Part shown: in pieces, positions 1 to 7,375 of the stretch
Position numbering within the stretch: the first letter of the stretch is position 1
How the letters are laid out: every line of letters begins with the position of its first letter
Assembly: GCF_965662675.1 (NCBI RefSeq)
Contig: NZ_CBFIIK010000035.1
Coordinates: 1-22,526 of the forward strand
Length of the DNA: 22,526 nucleotides
Source: Roseicyclus sp965662675
GTDB lineage: Bacteria > Pseudomonadota > Alphaproteobacteria > Rhodobacterales > Rhodobacteraceae
Direction of reading: 5' to 3'
Translations under genes and position numbers: made by a program
Notes under the pieces: model-generated
Database searches by the model: none
Seen by the model: the letters and a program-made list of their open reading frames with translations, nothing else
What the model was told of the DNA's origin: nothing

Positions 1-202
1 AGATCACCAGATCGCAGCCCTCGTCGAACAAGGCCTGCACGCCGCGCGTTGTCAGGTCATAGATATCATCGGCATCGCGCACCCCGTAGGGCGTATTGGC
101 GTTGTCGCCGAAATAGACCAGCGGCACATCAGGCAGCCGCGCGGCCACCGCATCGAGCACGGTCAGCCCACCAAGGCCGCTGTCGAAGATGCCAACCGCC
201 AT
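1..202 (-). CDS. murI: Glutamate racemase, N-terminal part (cut by window edge)
   Basis: Glutamate racemase converts L-glutamate to D-glutamate for peptidoglycan synthesis in the cytoplasm. About 67 N-terminal residues are visible on the minus strand. They begin MAVGIFDSGLGGLTVLDAV, carrying the Asp-Ser-Gly-x-Gly-Gly active-site motif with the catalytic aspartate, and continue to YFGDNANTPYG, the family's second signature. The first catalytic cysteine (usually in ACNTAS) would lie just beyond the edge at position 1. The ATG (202-200) shares one base with the TGA of the upstream acyltransferase gene (TGATG), so translation is probably coupled. The alternative, aspartate racemase, is less likely because the PYG motif is typical of MurI. 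Confidence 0.93.
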   Translation of the reverse strand, partial: MAVGIFDSGLGGLTVLDAVAARLPDVPLVYFGDNANTPYGVRDADDIYDLTTRGVQALFDEGCDLVI

Positions 203-1170
203 CAGTAACGATCCCCCAAGATCTTGCGCTTGCGCCCCTCGTTCTCTTCGGCAGAGCGATGGCGCTGTTCGAATTCGAACCCCCGCACCGATGGGTCAAG
301 AGGTCTCGGGCTGAGCCCATATGTGGTTTCGCGCAAGAACGCCATCATTGCGCGCGCATCGCCCGCATAGCTATCGAGCGTTTCACGCGGGATCGGCTGA
401 CCCACCACCACATCGACCGGGCTATTCACCCGCGCCCGGAACTCCTTGATCAAAAGCCCCATGCGCAATGTCGAATGCAGATGGCTCATCAGCTGGAACA
501 GCCGCGAATTATGGCCATCGAAAAACACCGGCACCACGGTCGCATCCGATTTCGCGATCATGCGCGCGGTGAAACTGCGCCAGCCCGGATCCATCGGTCG
601 CCCAAAGGGTTTTGCGGCGGTCGAGACGGTGCCACCGGGGAAAATCCCGATTGCGCCACCTTGCGCCAGATAGGACAGCGCGGTTTTGCGTGTCGCGATA
701 TTGAGCGCCAGCGCCTCTTTCGTATCGTCGAAAGAAATGGGCAGGATCACCCGCTCGATATCTTCGGCCTTGCGGAACACACGATGCGCCATGATCCGAA
801 AATCGCCGCGCACAAGGCTAAGGATATGGCCCATCATCAACCCGTCGAGAATGCCGTAGGGGTGATTTGCGATCAAGATCAACGGCCCCTCGCGCGGGAT
901 CAGATCGAGCGCCCCCCCCACTACCCGCAGGTCGAGACCGTAGCGCTCCACCATCACCTGCCAGAAATCGCGCCCTAGCCGGACCTCGTCATCATAGCCA
1001 TCGGCCCGCTTGATCAGCGATAGCCGCCCGGTGGCATTCTCCATCACGCGGATCATCGCACGCCCACCCCGCGAGGCCGCTGACGACGCGTAGGAGATTT
1101 CACGCGCAACAGCGCGGCGGGGATCGTTTTTGGAAAGGCGCGGCATGACGGCGATAGCCCTTTTCGACAT
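202..1170 (-). CDS. PlsC-superfamily acyltransferase (lysophospholipid or lyso-ornithine-lipid type)
   Basis: A 322-residue protein with acyltransferase signatures, expected to transfer an acyl chain to a lysolipid at the inner membrane face. Visible motifs are NHPYGILDG (residues 102-110, with His103 and Asp109 as the likely catalytic pair), IGIFPGGTVST (174-184) and VPVFFDGHNSRLFQ (213-226), in the order seen in COG3176-like and ornithine-lipid acyltransferases. The His-Asp spacing is HX5D rather than the classic HX4D. There is no clear transmembrane helix, so it is probably peripheral. The gene lies 42 bp after the agmatinase stop and overlaps murI by one base. The start is uncertain: ATG at 1170 has a weak ribosome site, and ATG at 1146 (MPRLSKND) is possible. 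The exact substrate cannot be read from the sequence. Confidence 0.82.
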   Translation of the reverse strand: MSKRAIAVMPRLSKNDPRRAVAREISYASSAASRGGRAMIRVMENATGRLSLIKRADGYDDEVRLGRDFWQVMVERYGLDLRVVGGALDLIPREGPLILIANHPYGILDGLMMGHILSLVRGDFRIMAHRVFRKAEDIERVILPISFDDTKEALALNIATRKTALSYLAQGGAIGIFPGGTVSTAAKPFGRPMDPGWRSFTARMIAKSDATVVPVFFDGHNSRLFQLMSHLHSTLRMGLLIKEFRARVNSPVDVVVGQPIPRETLDSYAGDARAMMAFLRETTYGLSPRPLDPSVRGFEFEQRHRSAEENEGRKRKILGDRY

Positions 1171-1212
1171 CTTGGCACGATCTAGCCTGTTACGCGTGAG
1201 TCGGTCCAGCGC

Positions 1213-2175
1213 TCAGCGCCGCGTCCAGCCCCAAAGACAGATCAATTCCATGGCAACATGCGCGGCGGCCACTGCCGTGATCTCGGCATGGTCATAAGGG
1301 GGCGCGACTTCGACCACATCGCCGCCCACAAGGTTGATCCCCGCCAGACCGCGCAAAAGCTGGGCAGCCTGCGCACTCGACAAGCCGCCCCAGACCGGCG
1401 TGCCGGTGCCCGGCGCAAAGGCCGGGTCAAGCGCGTCGATATCGAAGCTCAGATAGACCGGGCGTGCGCCGACCCGCGCGCGGATATCGGCCGCCACCGC
1501 ATCGGCGCCGCGCAGATGCAGCTCGCGCGCATCATGGATCTTGATGCCAAGATTGTCCTCAACCACCGTGCGGATGCCCACATGCGCCGAGGCCGCGACA
1601 TCGATCAGCCCCTCCTTCACCGCCTTGTAGCAAAAGGTGCCGTGATCGATCCGGGCCGCGTCATCATCGGGCCAAGTATCAGTATGCGCGTCGCATTGGA
1701 TCAAGGCCAGCGGCCCGTATTTGGCGGCATGCGCCCGCAGGATCGGCAAGGTGATCGAATGATCGCCACCCAGCACGATACAGCCCGCACCCGCCGCAAG
1801 GATGCCTCCAACATGCGCCGCGATCCGCGCAGGCACATCGGCGGTATGTGCATAATCGAAAGCCATATCGCCGTAATCGGCGATGGCGAATTCCTCCAAG
1901 GGTGAAAAGCCATCCCAACCATAGGGCGGATCATAGGGCTGCAGGCTCGATGCCGCCCGGATCGCACGCGGGCCCAAGCGCGCACCGGGGCGGTTGGTCA
2001 CCGCTTGGTCGAAACCGATGCCGGTGACCGCCAGATCGACACCGCGCAAATCCTTGCTGTAGCGGCGGCGCAGAAAGCTCGGCGCGCCGGCGAAGGCGTT
2101 CTCGAAGGCCAAGCCCTTGAACCCCTCGCGCGTGAACGCACCATCCGCATCGCGCTTTGCATCTTCCAAGGCCAT
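1213..2175 (-). CDS. speB: Agmatinase / ureohydrolase family protein
   Basis: A 320-residue member of the arginase/agmatinase (ureohydrolase) family, binuclear manganese enzymes that hydrolyse a guanidino group to urea; agmatine to putrescine is the commonest reaction. All metal-ligand motifs are present: GGDHS (His139), DAHTD (Asp162, His164, Asp166) and SFDIDALDP (Asp245, Asp247), followed by GTGTPVWGG. HGTFCYKA around residue 178 fits agmatinase-like rather than arginase-like members. Start ATG (2175-2173) is preceded by a GGAGGG-type ribosome site. It is the first gene of a probable minus-strand run toward the acyltransferase and murI, and is divergent from the flavin reductase gene. Guanidinobutyrase or guanidinopropionase activity is an alternative, since substrate specificity in this family is hard to read from motifs. 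Confidence 0.88.
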   Translation of the reverse strand: MALEDAKRDADGAFTREGFKGLAFENAFAGAPSFLRRRYSKDLRGVDLAVTGIGFDQAVTNRPGARLGPRAIRAASSLQPYDPPYGWDGFSPLEEFAIADYGDMAFDYAHTADVPARIAAHVGGILAAGAGCIVLGGDHSITLPILRAHAAKYGPLALIQCDAHTDTWPDDDAARIDHGTFCYKAVKEGLIDVAASAHVGIRTVVEDNLGIKIHDARELHLRGADAVAADIRARVGARPVYLSFDIDALDPAFAPGTGTPVWGGLSSAQAAQLLRGLAGINLVGGDVVEVAPPYDHAEITAVAAAHVAMELICLWGWTRR

Positions 2176-2215
2176 GGCTCACCCTCCGTCCCGTTGCCAC
2201 TTCGCCTGCCCTGAG

Positions 2216-2231
2216 TTGCGCGAAAACGCAA
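2216..2231. promoter_or_regulatory. Inverted repeat in divergent promoter region
   Basis: TTGCG at 2216-2220 and CGCAA at 2227-2231 form a perfect 5-bp dyad with a 6-bp spacer. It sits in the 141-bp space between the divergent agmatinase and flavin reductase genes, where an operator would be expected. The arms are short, so chance is possible. No convincing -10 element was found. Confidence 0.25.
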
Positions 2232-2316
2232 GCACCGGCGTGACTTTTGAACCCTTGCCCCTAGCTGCCCCCTAAGGCAGGTACAGCCCCGCGCGATCAC
2301 CCCGAGGAGAATGGCC

Positions 2317-2835
2317 ATGAACGACACGACCCGACAGCGTGAGGCCCTGAGAACCGCTTTCCTCGATGGTATGAGCCGGGCGGCAAGCTCGGTCACCGTG
2401 GTCACCACCGATGGCCCCGCAGGCCGCGCGGGCGTCACGGTCTCGGCCATGACCTCGGTCTCGGCCGATGGCGAAGAGCCGACGATGCTCACCTGCCTCA
2501 ATGCCGCCTCCTCGGTCCTGCCGCTGGTGCTGGAAAACGGCTGTTTTTGTATCAATGTGCTACAAAGCGACCAGACCGCGATTTCCGATATCTTCTCCTC
2601 GCGCAGCCCCGCGCCGGGTGGCGACAAATTCGCCGGCGTCGAGATCTTCAGTGCCGCCACTGGCGCGCCTTGCTTGGCGAACGCCCTTGTCAGCTTCGAT
2701 TGCGCGCTGGTCTCGGCCGACCGGATCGGCACCCACCATATCTGCATCGGCGCGGTCAAGGCGGTCCATGTCGCGCCCAAGGGCGAGCCGCTGCTCTACG
2801 GCATGCGCCGCTACCTGCGCGCCGTCGCACAGTAG
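2317..2835 (+). CDS. Flavin reductase-domain protein
   Basis: A protein of about 172 residues with the flavin reductase-like FMN-binding fold, the family that supplies reduced flavin to two-component monooxygenases (HpaC/NtaB type). Signatures are SSVTVVTTDG near the N-terminus, GVTVSAMTSVSADGE (the flavin-binding strand and loop), FCINVL, and GTHHICIGAV in the C-terminal half. I chose the ATG at 2317 because GAGGAG at 2304-2309 is then 7 bp upstream; the ATG at 2311 would sit only 1 bp after it. No partner oxygenase gene is adjacent, so its physiological substrate is unknown. It converges on the amidohydrolase gene and is divergent from the agmatinase. An FMN-binding protein without reductase activity is an alternative. 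Confidence 0.85.
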   Translation: MNDTTRQREALRTAFLDGMSRAASSVTVVTTDGPAGRAGVTVSAMTSVSADGEEPTMLTCLNAASSVLPLVLENGCFCINVLQSDQTAISDIFSSRSPAPGGDKFAGVEIFSAATGAPCLANALVSFDCALVSADRIGTHHICIGAVKAVHVAPKGEPLLYGMRRYLRAVAQ

Positions 2836-2842
2836 GGCGCTT

Positions 2843-2959
2843 CTTCGTTTCAAAAATATCCCGGGGGCGCCCGGCACGGGCGGGGGCAGCGCCCCCCAAA
2901 AAACAACGGCATCACGCGCAAGGCGCGTGGCAACAGACGAATTTTCACGCGAAAATTCG
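2843..2959. repeat. Candidate dispersed Rhodobacterales intergenic element with GC hairpins
   Basis: The space between two convergent genes holds a purine/pyrimidine-biased leader ending TTTCAAAAATATCCCGGGGG, then a 5-bp hairpin GCCCG/CGGGC (2869-2881), then GGGGGC-AGC-GCCCCC (2882-2896) followed by an A-run on the plus strand. A perfect 9-bp inverted repeat CGAATTTTC-ACGC-GAAAATTCG (2938-2959) comes last. From memory, similar blocks occur downstream of many genes in this bacterial order; that is recall, not a search. Its position suggests a bidirectional terminator, since a T-run lies next to each hairpin group on the minus strand. A degenerate fragment may recur near 17669-17690. Confidence 0.5.
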
Positions 2960-2963
2960 CACC

Positions 2964-4130
2964 CTACCCCGCGAGTGGCAATGCGCGCTCGGCCAGGCGC
3001 GCCAAAAGGCTGGCCCCGATGGGCAAGATCTCGTCGTTGAAATCATAACCCGCATGATGCAGCCCCGGACCCGCGCCCGCACCGAGGAACAGATAGGCGC
3101 CGGGCCGGGCCTGCAGCATGTATGAAAAATCCTCCGCCCCCATTTCACGACCTGCCGCTGCATCGAGCTTGTCCGCGCCGACAAGCTCGGCGGCGACTTC
3201 AGCGGCGAATTCCGTGCGTGCGGGATCGTTGATCGTGGCCGGGTAGCCGATGGCGTAGTCGAGCGTCGCCTTCACCTCGAAACTGGCCGCCTGACCTGCC
3301 ACGATCGCCGCCATCCGCTCCATGACCATCGCCTGCACCGCCGGATCGAAGGTCCGTACCGTGCCGTTGATCATCGCCTCGCCCGCAATGACATTATCCG
3401 TGGTGCCTGCGTGGATCTGTGTCACGGAGATGACCAGATCCTTCAGCGCATGATGATTGCGCGAAACGATGGTCTGGATCGCCTGCACCATGGAGACCGC
3501 AGGCGGGATCGGATCAACCGTCTCATGCGGCATCGCCCCATGACCGCCGCGCCCCGCGATTCGGATGGTGAACTCATCGACGGCGGCCATGATCGGGCCG
3601 GGGGTGGTGATGATCCGCCCCGCCTCTTGGCCGGGTGCGTTATGCAGCGCGTAGACTTCGGCGATGTCGAACCGATCCATGATGCCTTCGGCGACCATCA
3701 CGCCTGCGCCGCCGCCATCTTCTTCGGCGGGCTGAAAGATCAGCGCGACGCGGCCCCGAAAGCCGCGCGTCTCGGCCAGATACTTGGCCGCCCCCAAAAG
3801 CATCGCGGTATGTCCGTCATGGCCACAGGCATGCATCTTGCCCGGCACCGTCGAGGCATGACCGACAGAGCTTTGCTCATGGATCGGCAGCGCGTCCATA
3901 TCGGCGCGCAGACCCACGACAGGCCCCGCACCTTGGCCGTTGATCATCGCCACGATGCCGGATTGGGCGATGCCGGTATGGATTTCATCGACCCCGATCT
4001 CGGCCAGACGCGCGGCGACATAGGCCGCTGTCTCGTGGCAATCGAAACCCAGTTCGGGATGGGCATGCAGATGCCGCCGCCACGCCGTCATCTCGGGCGC
4101 AAGCCCCGCGATACGATTGATGATGGGCAT
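2964..4130 (-). CDS. M20-family amidohydrolase (hippurate hydrolase-like)
   Basis: A 388-residue M20D peptidase-family amidohydrolase. Relatives remove acyl groups from amino acids (hippurate, N-acetyl or indole-acetyl amino acids) using two metal ions. Visible ligands and motifs are HLHAHPELGF (20-29), GLRADMDALP (73-82), MHACGHDGHTA with Cys102 and His104 (99-109), FQPAEEDGGGAG with Glu136/Glu137 (132-143), ALHNAPG with His163, and a C-terminal histidine in GLHHAG. The dimerisation lid domain fills the middle (about 180-290). Start ATG (4130-4128) has GAGGAG 7 bp upstream. There is no signal peptide, so it is cytoplasmic. It is divergent from mazG with only 63 bp between the starts. The true substrate is not deducible. 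Confidence 0.9.
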   Translation of the reverse strand: MPIINRIAGLAPEMTAWRRHLHAHPELGFDCHETAAYVAARLAEIGVDEIHTGIAQSGIVAMINGQGAGPVVGLRADMDALPIHEQSSVGHASTVPGKMHACGHDGHTAMLLGAAKYLAETRGFRGRVALIFQPAEEDGGGAGVMVAEGIMDRFDIAEVYALHNAPGQEAGRIITTPGPIMAAVDEFTIRIAGRGGHGAMPHETVDPIPPAVSMVQAIQTIVSRNHHALKDLVISVTQIHAGTTDNVIAGEAMINGTVRTFDPAVQAMVMERMAAIVAGQAASFEVKATLDYAIGYPATINDPARTEFAAEVAAELVGADKLDAAAGREMGAEDFSYMLQARPGAYLFLGAGAGPGLHHAGYDFNDEILPIGASLLARLAERALPLAG

Positions 4131-4151
4131 GGCTGGACTCCTCGGGTCGGT

Positions 4152-4177
4152 TTGGGTCTAACGAACTCCTGACCCAA
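4152..4177. promoter_or_regulatory. Dyad in the hipO-like/mazG divergent promoter
   Basis: TTGGGTC (4152-4158) and GACCCAA (4171-4177) form a perfect 7-bp inverted repeat with a 12-bp spacer. It occupies the middle of the 63-bp gap between two divergent starts, so it could be an operator serving both genes. No regulator gene is adjacent. Confidence 0.35.
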
Positions 4178-4193
4178 TCGACACGGTTGCGCA

Positions 4194-4994
4194 ATGGACG
4201 AGCTTTCCCGACTTCCCCCACTTGATCGGCTGCGCGCCATCATGGCGCGGCTACGCGATCCTGTGACGGGCTGCCCTTGGGATGTCGAACAGGATTTCGC
4301 CACCATCGCCCCCTATACGATCGAAGAGGCCTATGAGGTTGCCGATGCGATCGCGCGGCAAGCATGGGACGAGTTGAAGGGCGAATTGGGCGATCTGCTG
4401 TTCCAATCGGTGTTTCACGCCCAAATGGCCGCCGAGGCGGGGCTGTTCGACCTCGACGATGTGGCCAGCGCCATCGCCGACAAGATGATCGCGCGCCACC
4501 CCCATGTCTTCGGGGATGAAAGCAACGCGAAATCAGCCGATCAACAAGTGGCCGATTGGGAAAGCGTCAAGGCCGCCGAGCGCGCGGCCAAGGCACGCGG
4601 CGGCGTGCTCGATGATGTGGCCTTGGGCCTGCCCGCGCTCATGCGCGCCGAAAAGCTGCAAAAGCGTGCCGCGCGCGTCGGCTTCGACTGGCCCGAGATC
4701 GGCCAAGTCATCGACAAGATCGCCGAAGAAGCCCGCGAATTGGCCGAAGCGCGCGATGCCTTGCCGCAAGACAAGATCGCCGAGGAGATGGGTGATCTGT
4801 TGTTCGTCATGGCCAATCTCGCCCGCCATCTCAAGGTTGATCCCGAAGATGCGCTGCGCCGCGCCAATACGAAATTCACCCGCCGCTTCGCCTTTATCGA
4901 GGCGGAACTGGCCAAGCTGGGCAAGCGGCCCGAGGACAGCGATCTGGCCGAAATGGACGCGTTGTGGGATGGCGCCAAGCGTGGCGGGCTTTAG
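4194..4994 (+). CDS. mazG: Nucleoside triphosphate pyrophosphohydrolase MazG
   Basis: MazG hydrolyses (d)NTPs to the monophosphate and pyrophosphate; in E. coli it also affects ppGpp level. The 266-residue protein matches the usual length of the two-domain form. The N-terminal half holds RDPVTGCPWDVEQDF (21-35), EEAYEVADAI (44-53) and ELGDLLFQSVFHA (64-76). The second half repeats the pattern as EEARELAEA and EEMGDLLFVMANLARH, with acidic residues for magnesium binding in both domains. The ribosome site before the ATG at 4194 is weak. It is followed after 63 bp by a permease gene on the same strand. It is a house-cleaning enzyme rather than the antitoxin-like single-domain form. Confidence 0.94.
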   Translation: MDELSRLPPLDRLRAIMARLRDPVTGCPWDVEQDFATIAPYTIEEAYEVADAIARQAWDELKGELGDLLFQSVFHAQMAAEAGLFDLDDVASAIADKMIARHPHVFGDESNAKSADQQVADWESVKAAERAAKARGGVLDDVALGLPALMRAEKLQKRAARVGFDWPEIGQVIDKIAEEARELAEARDALPQDKIAEEMGDLLFVMANLARHLKVDPEDALRRANTKFTRRFAFIEAELAKLGKRPEDSDLAEMDALWDGAKRGGL

Positions 4995-5057
4995 CGCGCT
5001 TGCCCTTGCCCGCGAAACCGGGCATCGCGTGATCACGCCCAAGGACAGTATGGCCAG

Positions 5058-5957
5058 ATGACCCAGACCGCCACCGCACGCCCCCCTGAACCGACCAACC
5101 AACCGCTGCGCGCGGCGCTGTGGATGATCGGGGCGATCGTGGCGTTCTCGGCGATGGCCGTGGCCGGGCGCGCGGCAGCACTGGAACTCGACACCTTCGA
5201 GATGATGACCTACCGCTCGATGATCGGGGTGGTGATCGTGCTTTTGGTGGCGCGCGTCGCGGGCACGCTGGGCCAAGTCACGCGCCGCCATATGGGTGTG
5301 CATCTGTTGCGCAACCTGTTCCATTTCACCGGACAGAACCTGTGGTTTTACGCCATTACCGTGGCCCCCTTGGCGCTGGTCTTCGCGCTGGAATTCACCT
5401 CGCCGCTTTGGACGATGGCCTTTGCTGCGCTGTTTTTGGGCGAGCGGCTGACCTTGTGGAAGGTGATCGCGGGGCTGGTCGGGTTCTTGGGCGTGCTTGC
5501 GGTGGTGCAACCCGGCGTGCAGCCGATCTCGGCCGGCATGATCACGGCGGCCATCGGCGCGGTGTTTTTCGCAGGCACCGCGATCCTGACAAAGCGGCTG
5601 ACGCGGACCGAGACGATCACTTGCATCTTGTTCTGGCTGACCACGATGCAGCTTGTCATCGGCTTGATCGCCTGTTTGTGGGATGGAGATATGACCATCC
5701 CATCGGCGGCGATGCTGCCTTGGATCACGGTGATCGGGTTGGGCGGGCTGACGGCGCATTTCTGCCTGACAACGGCCCTGTCGATCGCGCCCGCCTCGGT
5801 GGTGATGCCGATGGATTTCGCGCGCCTCCCCGTGATCGCGGTGGTGGGGATCGTACTTTACGCCGAGCCGCTGGAATGGGGAGTGTTGTTCGGCGCCGCA
5901 ATGATCTTCGCCGCCAATTACATCAATATCCTGACCAGCCAGCGCAAAACGGGCTGA
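5058..5957 (+). CDS. EamA/DMT-family inner-membrane transporter
   Basis: A 299-residue protein of the drug/metabolite transporter superfamily with two EamA repeats and about ten hydrophobic segments, starting after a short hydrophilic N-terminus (about residues 20-37: LWMIGAIVAFSAMAVAGR). Family hallmarks are the conserved arginine in MMTYRSMIG (after helix 1), FTSPLWTMAFAALFLGERLT at the end of the first repeat, and GLTAHFCLTTALSIAPASVVMP followed by FARLPVIAVVGIVLYAE in the second. Start ATG at 5058 has AAGGACAG upstream. Roles known in the family include export of metabolites and uptake of S-adenosylmethionine or carboxylates; the substrate here cannot be told. It may be cotranscribed with mazG, but no functional link is evident. 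Confidence 0.88.
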   Translation: MTQTATARPPEPTNQPLRAALWMIGAIVAFSAMAVAGRAAALELDTFEMMTYRSMIGVVIVLLVARVAGTLGQVTRRHMGVHLLRNLFHFTGQNLWFYAITVAPLALVFALEFTSPLWTMAFAALFLGERLTLWKVIAGLVGFLGVLAVVQPGVQPISAGMITAAIGAVFFAGTAILTKRLTRTETITCILFWLTTMQLVIGLIACLWDGDMTIPSAAMLPWITVIGLGGLTAHFCLTTALSIAPASVVMPMDFARLPVIAVVGIVLYAEPLEWGVLFGAAMIFAANYINILTSQRKTG

Positions 5958-6031
5958 GCTTGTTTGTGTAGCAAAACCGTCACAATCACGCACGTCCCCC
6001 GAGGTCGCGCCGAAGATGACGCAGGGGCAGA

Positions 6032-6047
6032 ATTGACCGCTGTCAAT
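6032..6047. promoter_or_regulatory. FNR/FixK-like palindrome overlapping a -35-like box
   Basis: ATTGAC-CGCT-GTCAAT is a perfect 16-bp dyad containing TTGAC-N4-GTCAA, the half-site geometry used by CRP/FNR-family regulators (FNR: TTGAT-N4-ATCAA). It also contains TTGACC (6033-6038), a good sigma70 -35 match, with a weak GATATA at 6057-6062 as a possible -10. It lies 55 bp upstream of the porin pseudogene start. Occupation there would be expected to block polymerase if that promoter is the real one. The regulator is an inference. Confidence 0.45.
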
Positions 6048-6102
6048 AAATGCACGGATATAGGCGCGAGGAAGACTATTCTTGTCTTGGGGGAGAGACA
6101 TC

Positions 6103-7241
6103 ATGAACCGCATCGCAGCCGCCTCCGCGGCACTTTTGGCATCGACTGCAGTCGCACAGGCCTACATTAGCCGCACAGATCAATCCATGCGCCTGATGTT
6201 TGAAAATGTGGGGCCATCTGGAAATTACGCAGAGCTTTCGTTTGGAACCGTGCGTCCAAAGGCAGGCGCAACCGGGATCGAAAACCCTTTGGTCGACTAT
6301 CAGATGCCAGGATTTGGGTTTGTGCATCGATATAGTGATACCTGTCCGTTGGTTTGATCTATGATACGCCCTATGGCGCTGCAGTGCGCTACGCGCCTTC
6401 TCCGGGTATCTTTAATGGTGGAGGTGCCAATGTTGAAACCGATGCGCTGACCCTGATTGGTCGGTACTCTTTCAACGAAAATGTCAGTGCGCATGTCGGC
6501 ATTCGCGCCCTGCGCGGTGAAGGGACGATCAACACGTTTTTTTCAAATCCAGCGTTTGACCCAACCCAAGCCCCTTCGCTCGCAAACCCGCCAGCCTTTC
6601 CAGCCAATCTGAGCGCTAGCAGCGATACGGGTTATGGATTTTTGATCGGCGGAGCCTACGAAGTGCCCGAAATCGCATTGCGTGTTGCATTGACCTATCA
6701 CAGCCCTATTTCCCTCGCGTTTTCGGCGACCGAGCAGAGCATTGGCGCACCGGCAAGCCGCCCATTCGAGACCGAGTTTCCCGAGTCGTACGATCTCGAA
6801 TTTCAGTCGGGAGTGGCTGCAGATACACTGGTTTTCGGTTCGGTACGTTACCAGATGTGGGATGGTTTCAACCTGACCGTTCCGAACTCGGTCGTCCCAG
6901 GTCAGACCAATGCGCGCTATGTGAATTTCACATCCGGCTCGACGACATATAACCTCGGCGTCGGCCGACGGATCAATGAAAATTGGTCCGCTTCCGTATC
7001 CTACACGCACCGCACGCCGGGCACGACGCCGAGCGACACCGCCCTTGCACCGACGACCGGCCTCAACAGCTTGGCCCTTGCTGGTCAGTACACGAAAGAC
7101 GCCATGACCGTCTCGGGCGGGTTTACCTATGGCATCCCTGGCGATCAGATCGTTTTGAACCAGCAAGCCGCGGGCGGTCAGGTAAACTTCAACGACAACA
7201 GCGTGATCGGCTTTGGTTTGCGCATCGGCTTTAGCTTTTAA
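6103..7241 (+). pseudogene. OmpP1/FadL-type outer-membrane porin, broken by one-base frameshift
   Basis: Two reading frames together make one FadL/TodX-family beta-barrel (about 379 residues), a channel for hydrophobic compounds. Frame one starts at ATG 6103 (GGGAGAG ribosome site at 6091-6097) with signal peptide MNRIAAASAALLASTAVAQA and runs to a TGA at 6355-6357. The remainder continues in another frame from about 6342 to the TAA at 7239-7241. Losing one base near 6340-6343 (ACC CTG read as ACCTG) restores the family order RYSDT-LSVGLIYDTPYGA. The downstream part has FadL-like strands, ending INENWSASVSYTH and GFGLRIGFSF with a C-terminal Phe. A TTG at 6354 overlaps the stop (TTGA), but half a barrel is unlikely to work. 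Parts of the region (for example 6181-6240) are near 50% GC, well below its neighbours. Confidence 0.85.
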
Positions 7242-7265
7242 CGTACACACTTAACTCTGCACTCC

Positions 7266-7299
7266 CCCCCGCGCACCCGCTGCGCGGGGGTTTTCTTTT
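7266..7299 (+). terminator. Strong rho-independent terminator
   Basis: A perfect 10-bp stem CCCCCGCGCA / TGCGCGGGGG (7266-7275 and 7281-7290), loop CCCGC, is followed by TTTTCTTTT (7291-7299). It closes the porin transcript 25 bp after its stop and insulates the suf genes. Confidence 0.93.
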
Positions 7300-7313
7300 G
7301 GGCAATGCCACCC

Positions 7314-7342
7314 TTTACGCCCCGCGCCCCTTTCCTTATATC
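7314..7342 (+). promoter_or_regulatory. Candidate sigma70 promoter for sufT-sufA
   Basis: TTTACG (7314-7319) and TATATC (7337-7342) each match four of six consensus bases and are separated by exactly 17 bp. They lie just after the terminator and about 33 bp before the sufT start. The start point would be near 7349. Confidence 0.45.
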
Positions 7343-7375
7343 TTCACTCAGGAATTCCGCGGAAGGCACGAACCC

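Noticed and set aside
4533..6113. A 526-codon minus-strand open frame across mazG and the permease gene
   Set aside because: The protein is rich in His, Arg, Gln and Gly without domains, and lies opposite two clear genes. Long antisense frames are expected at this GC content.
6334..6360. Programmed -1 frameshift in the porin gene
   Set aside because: There is no slippery heptamer of the X XXY YYZ type at the junction (GATACCTGTCC), and no strong downstream structure was noticed. A plain deletion explains it better.
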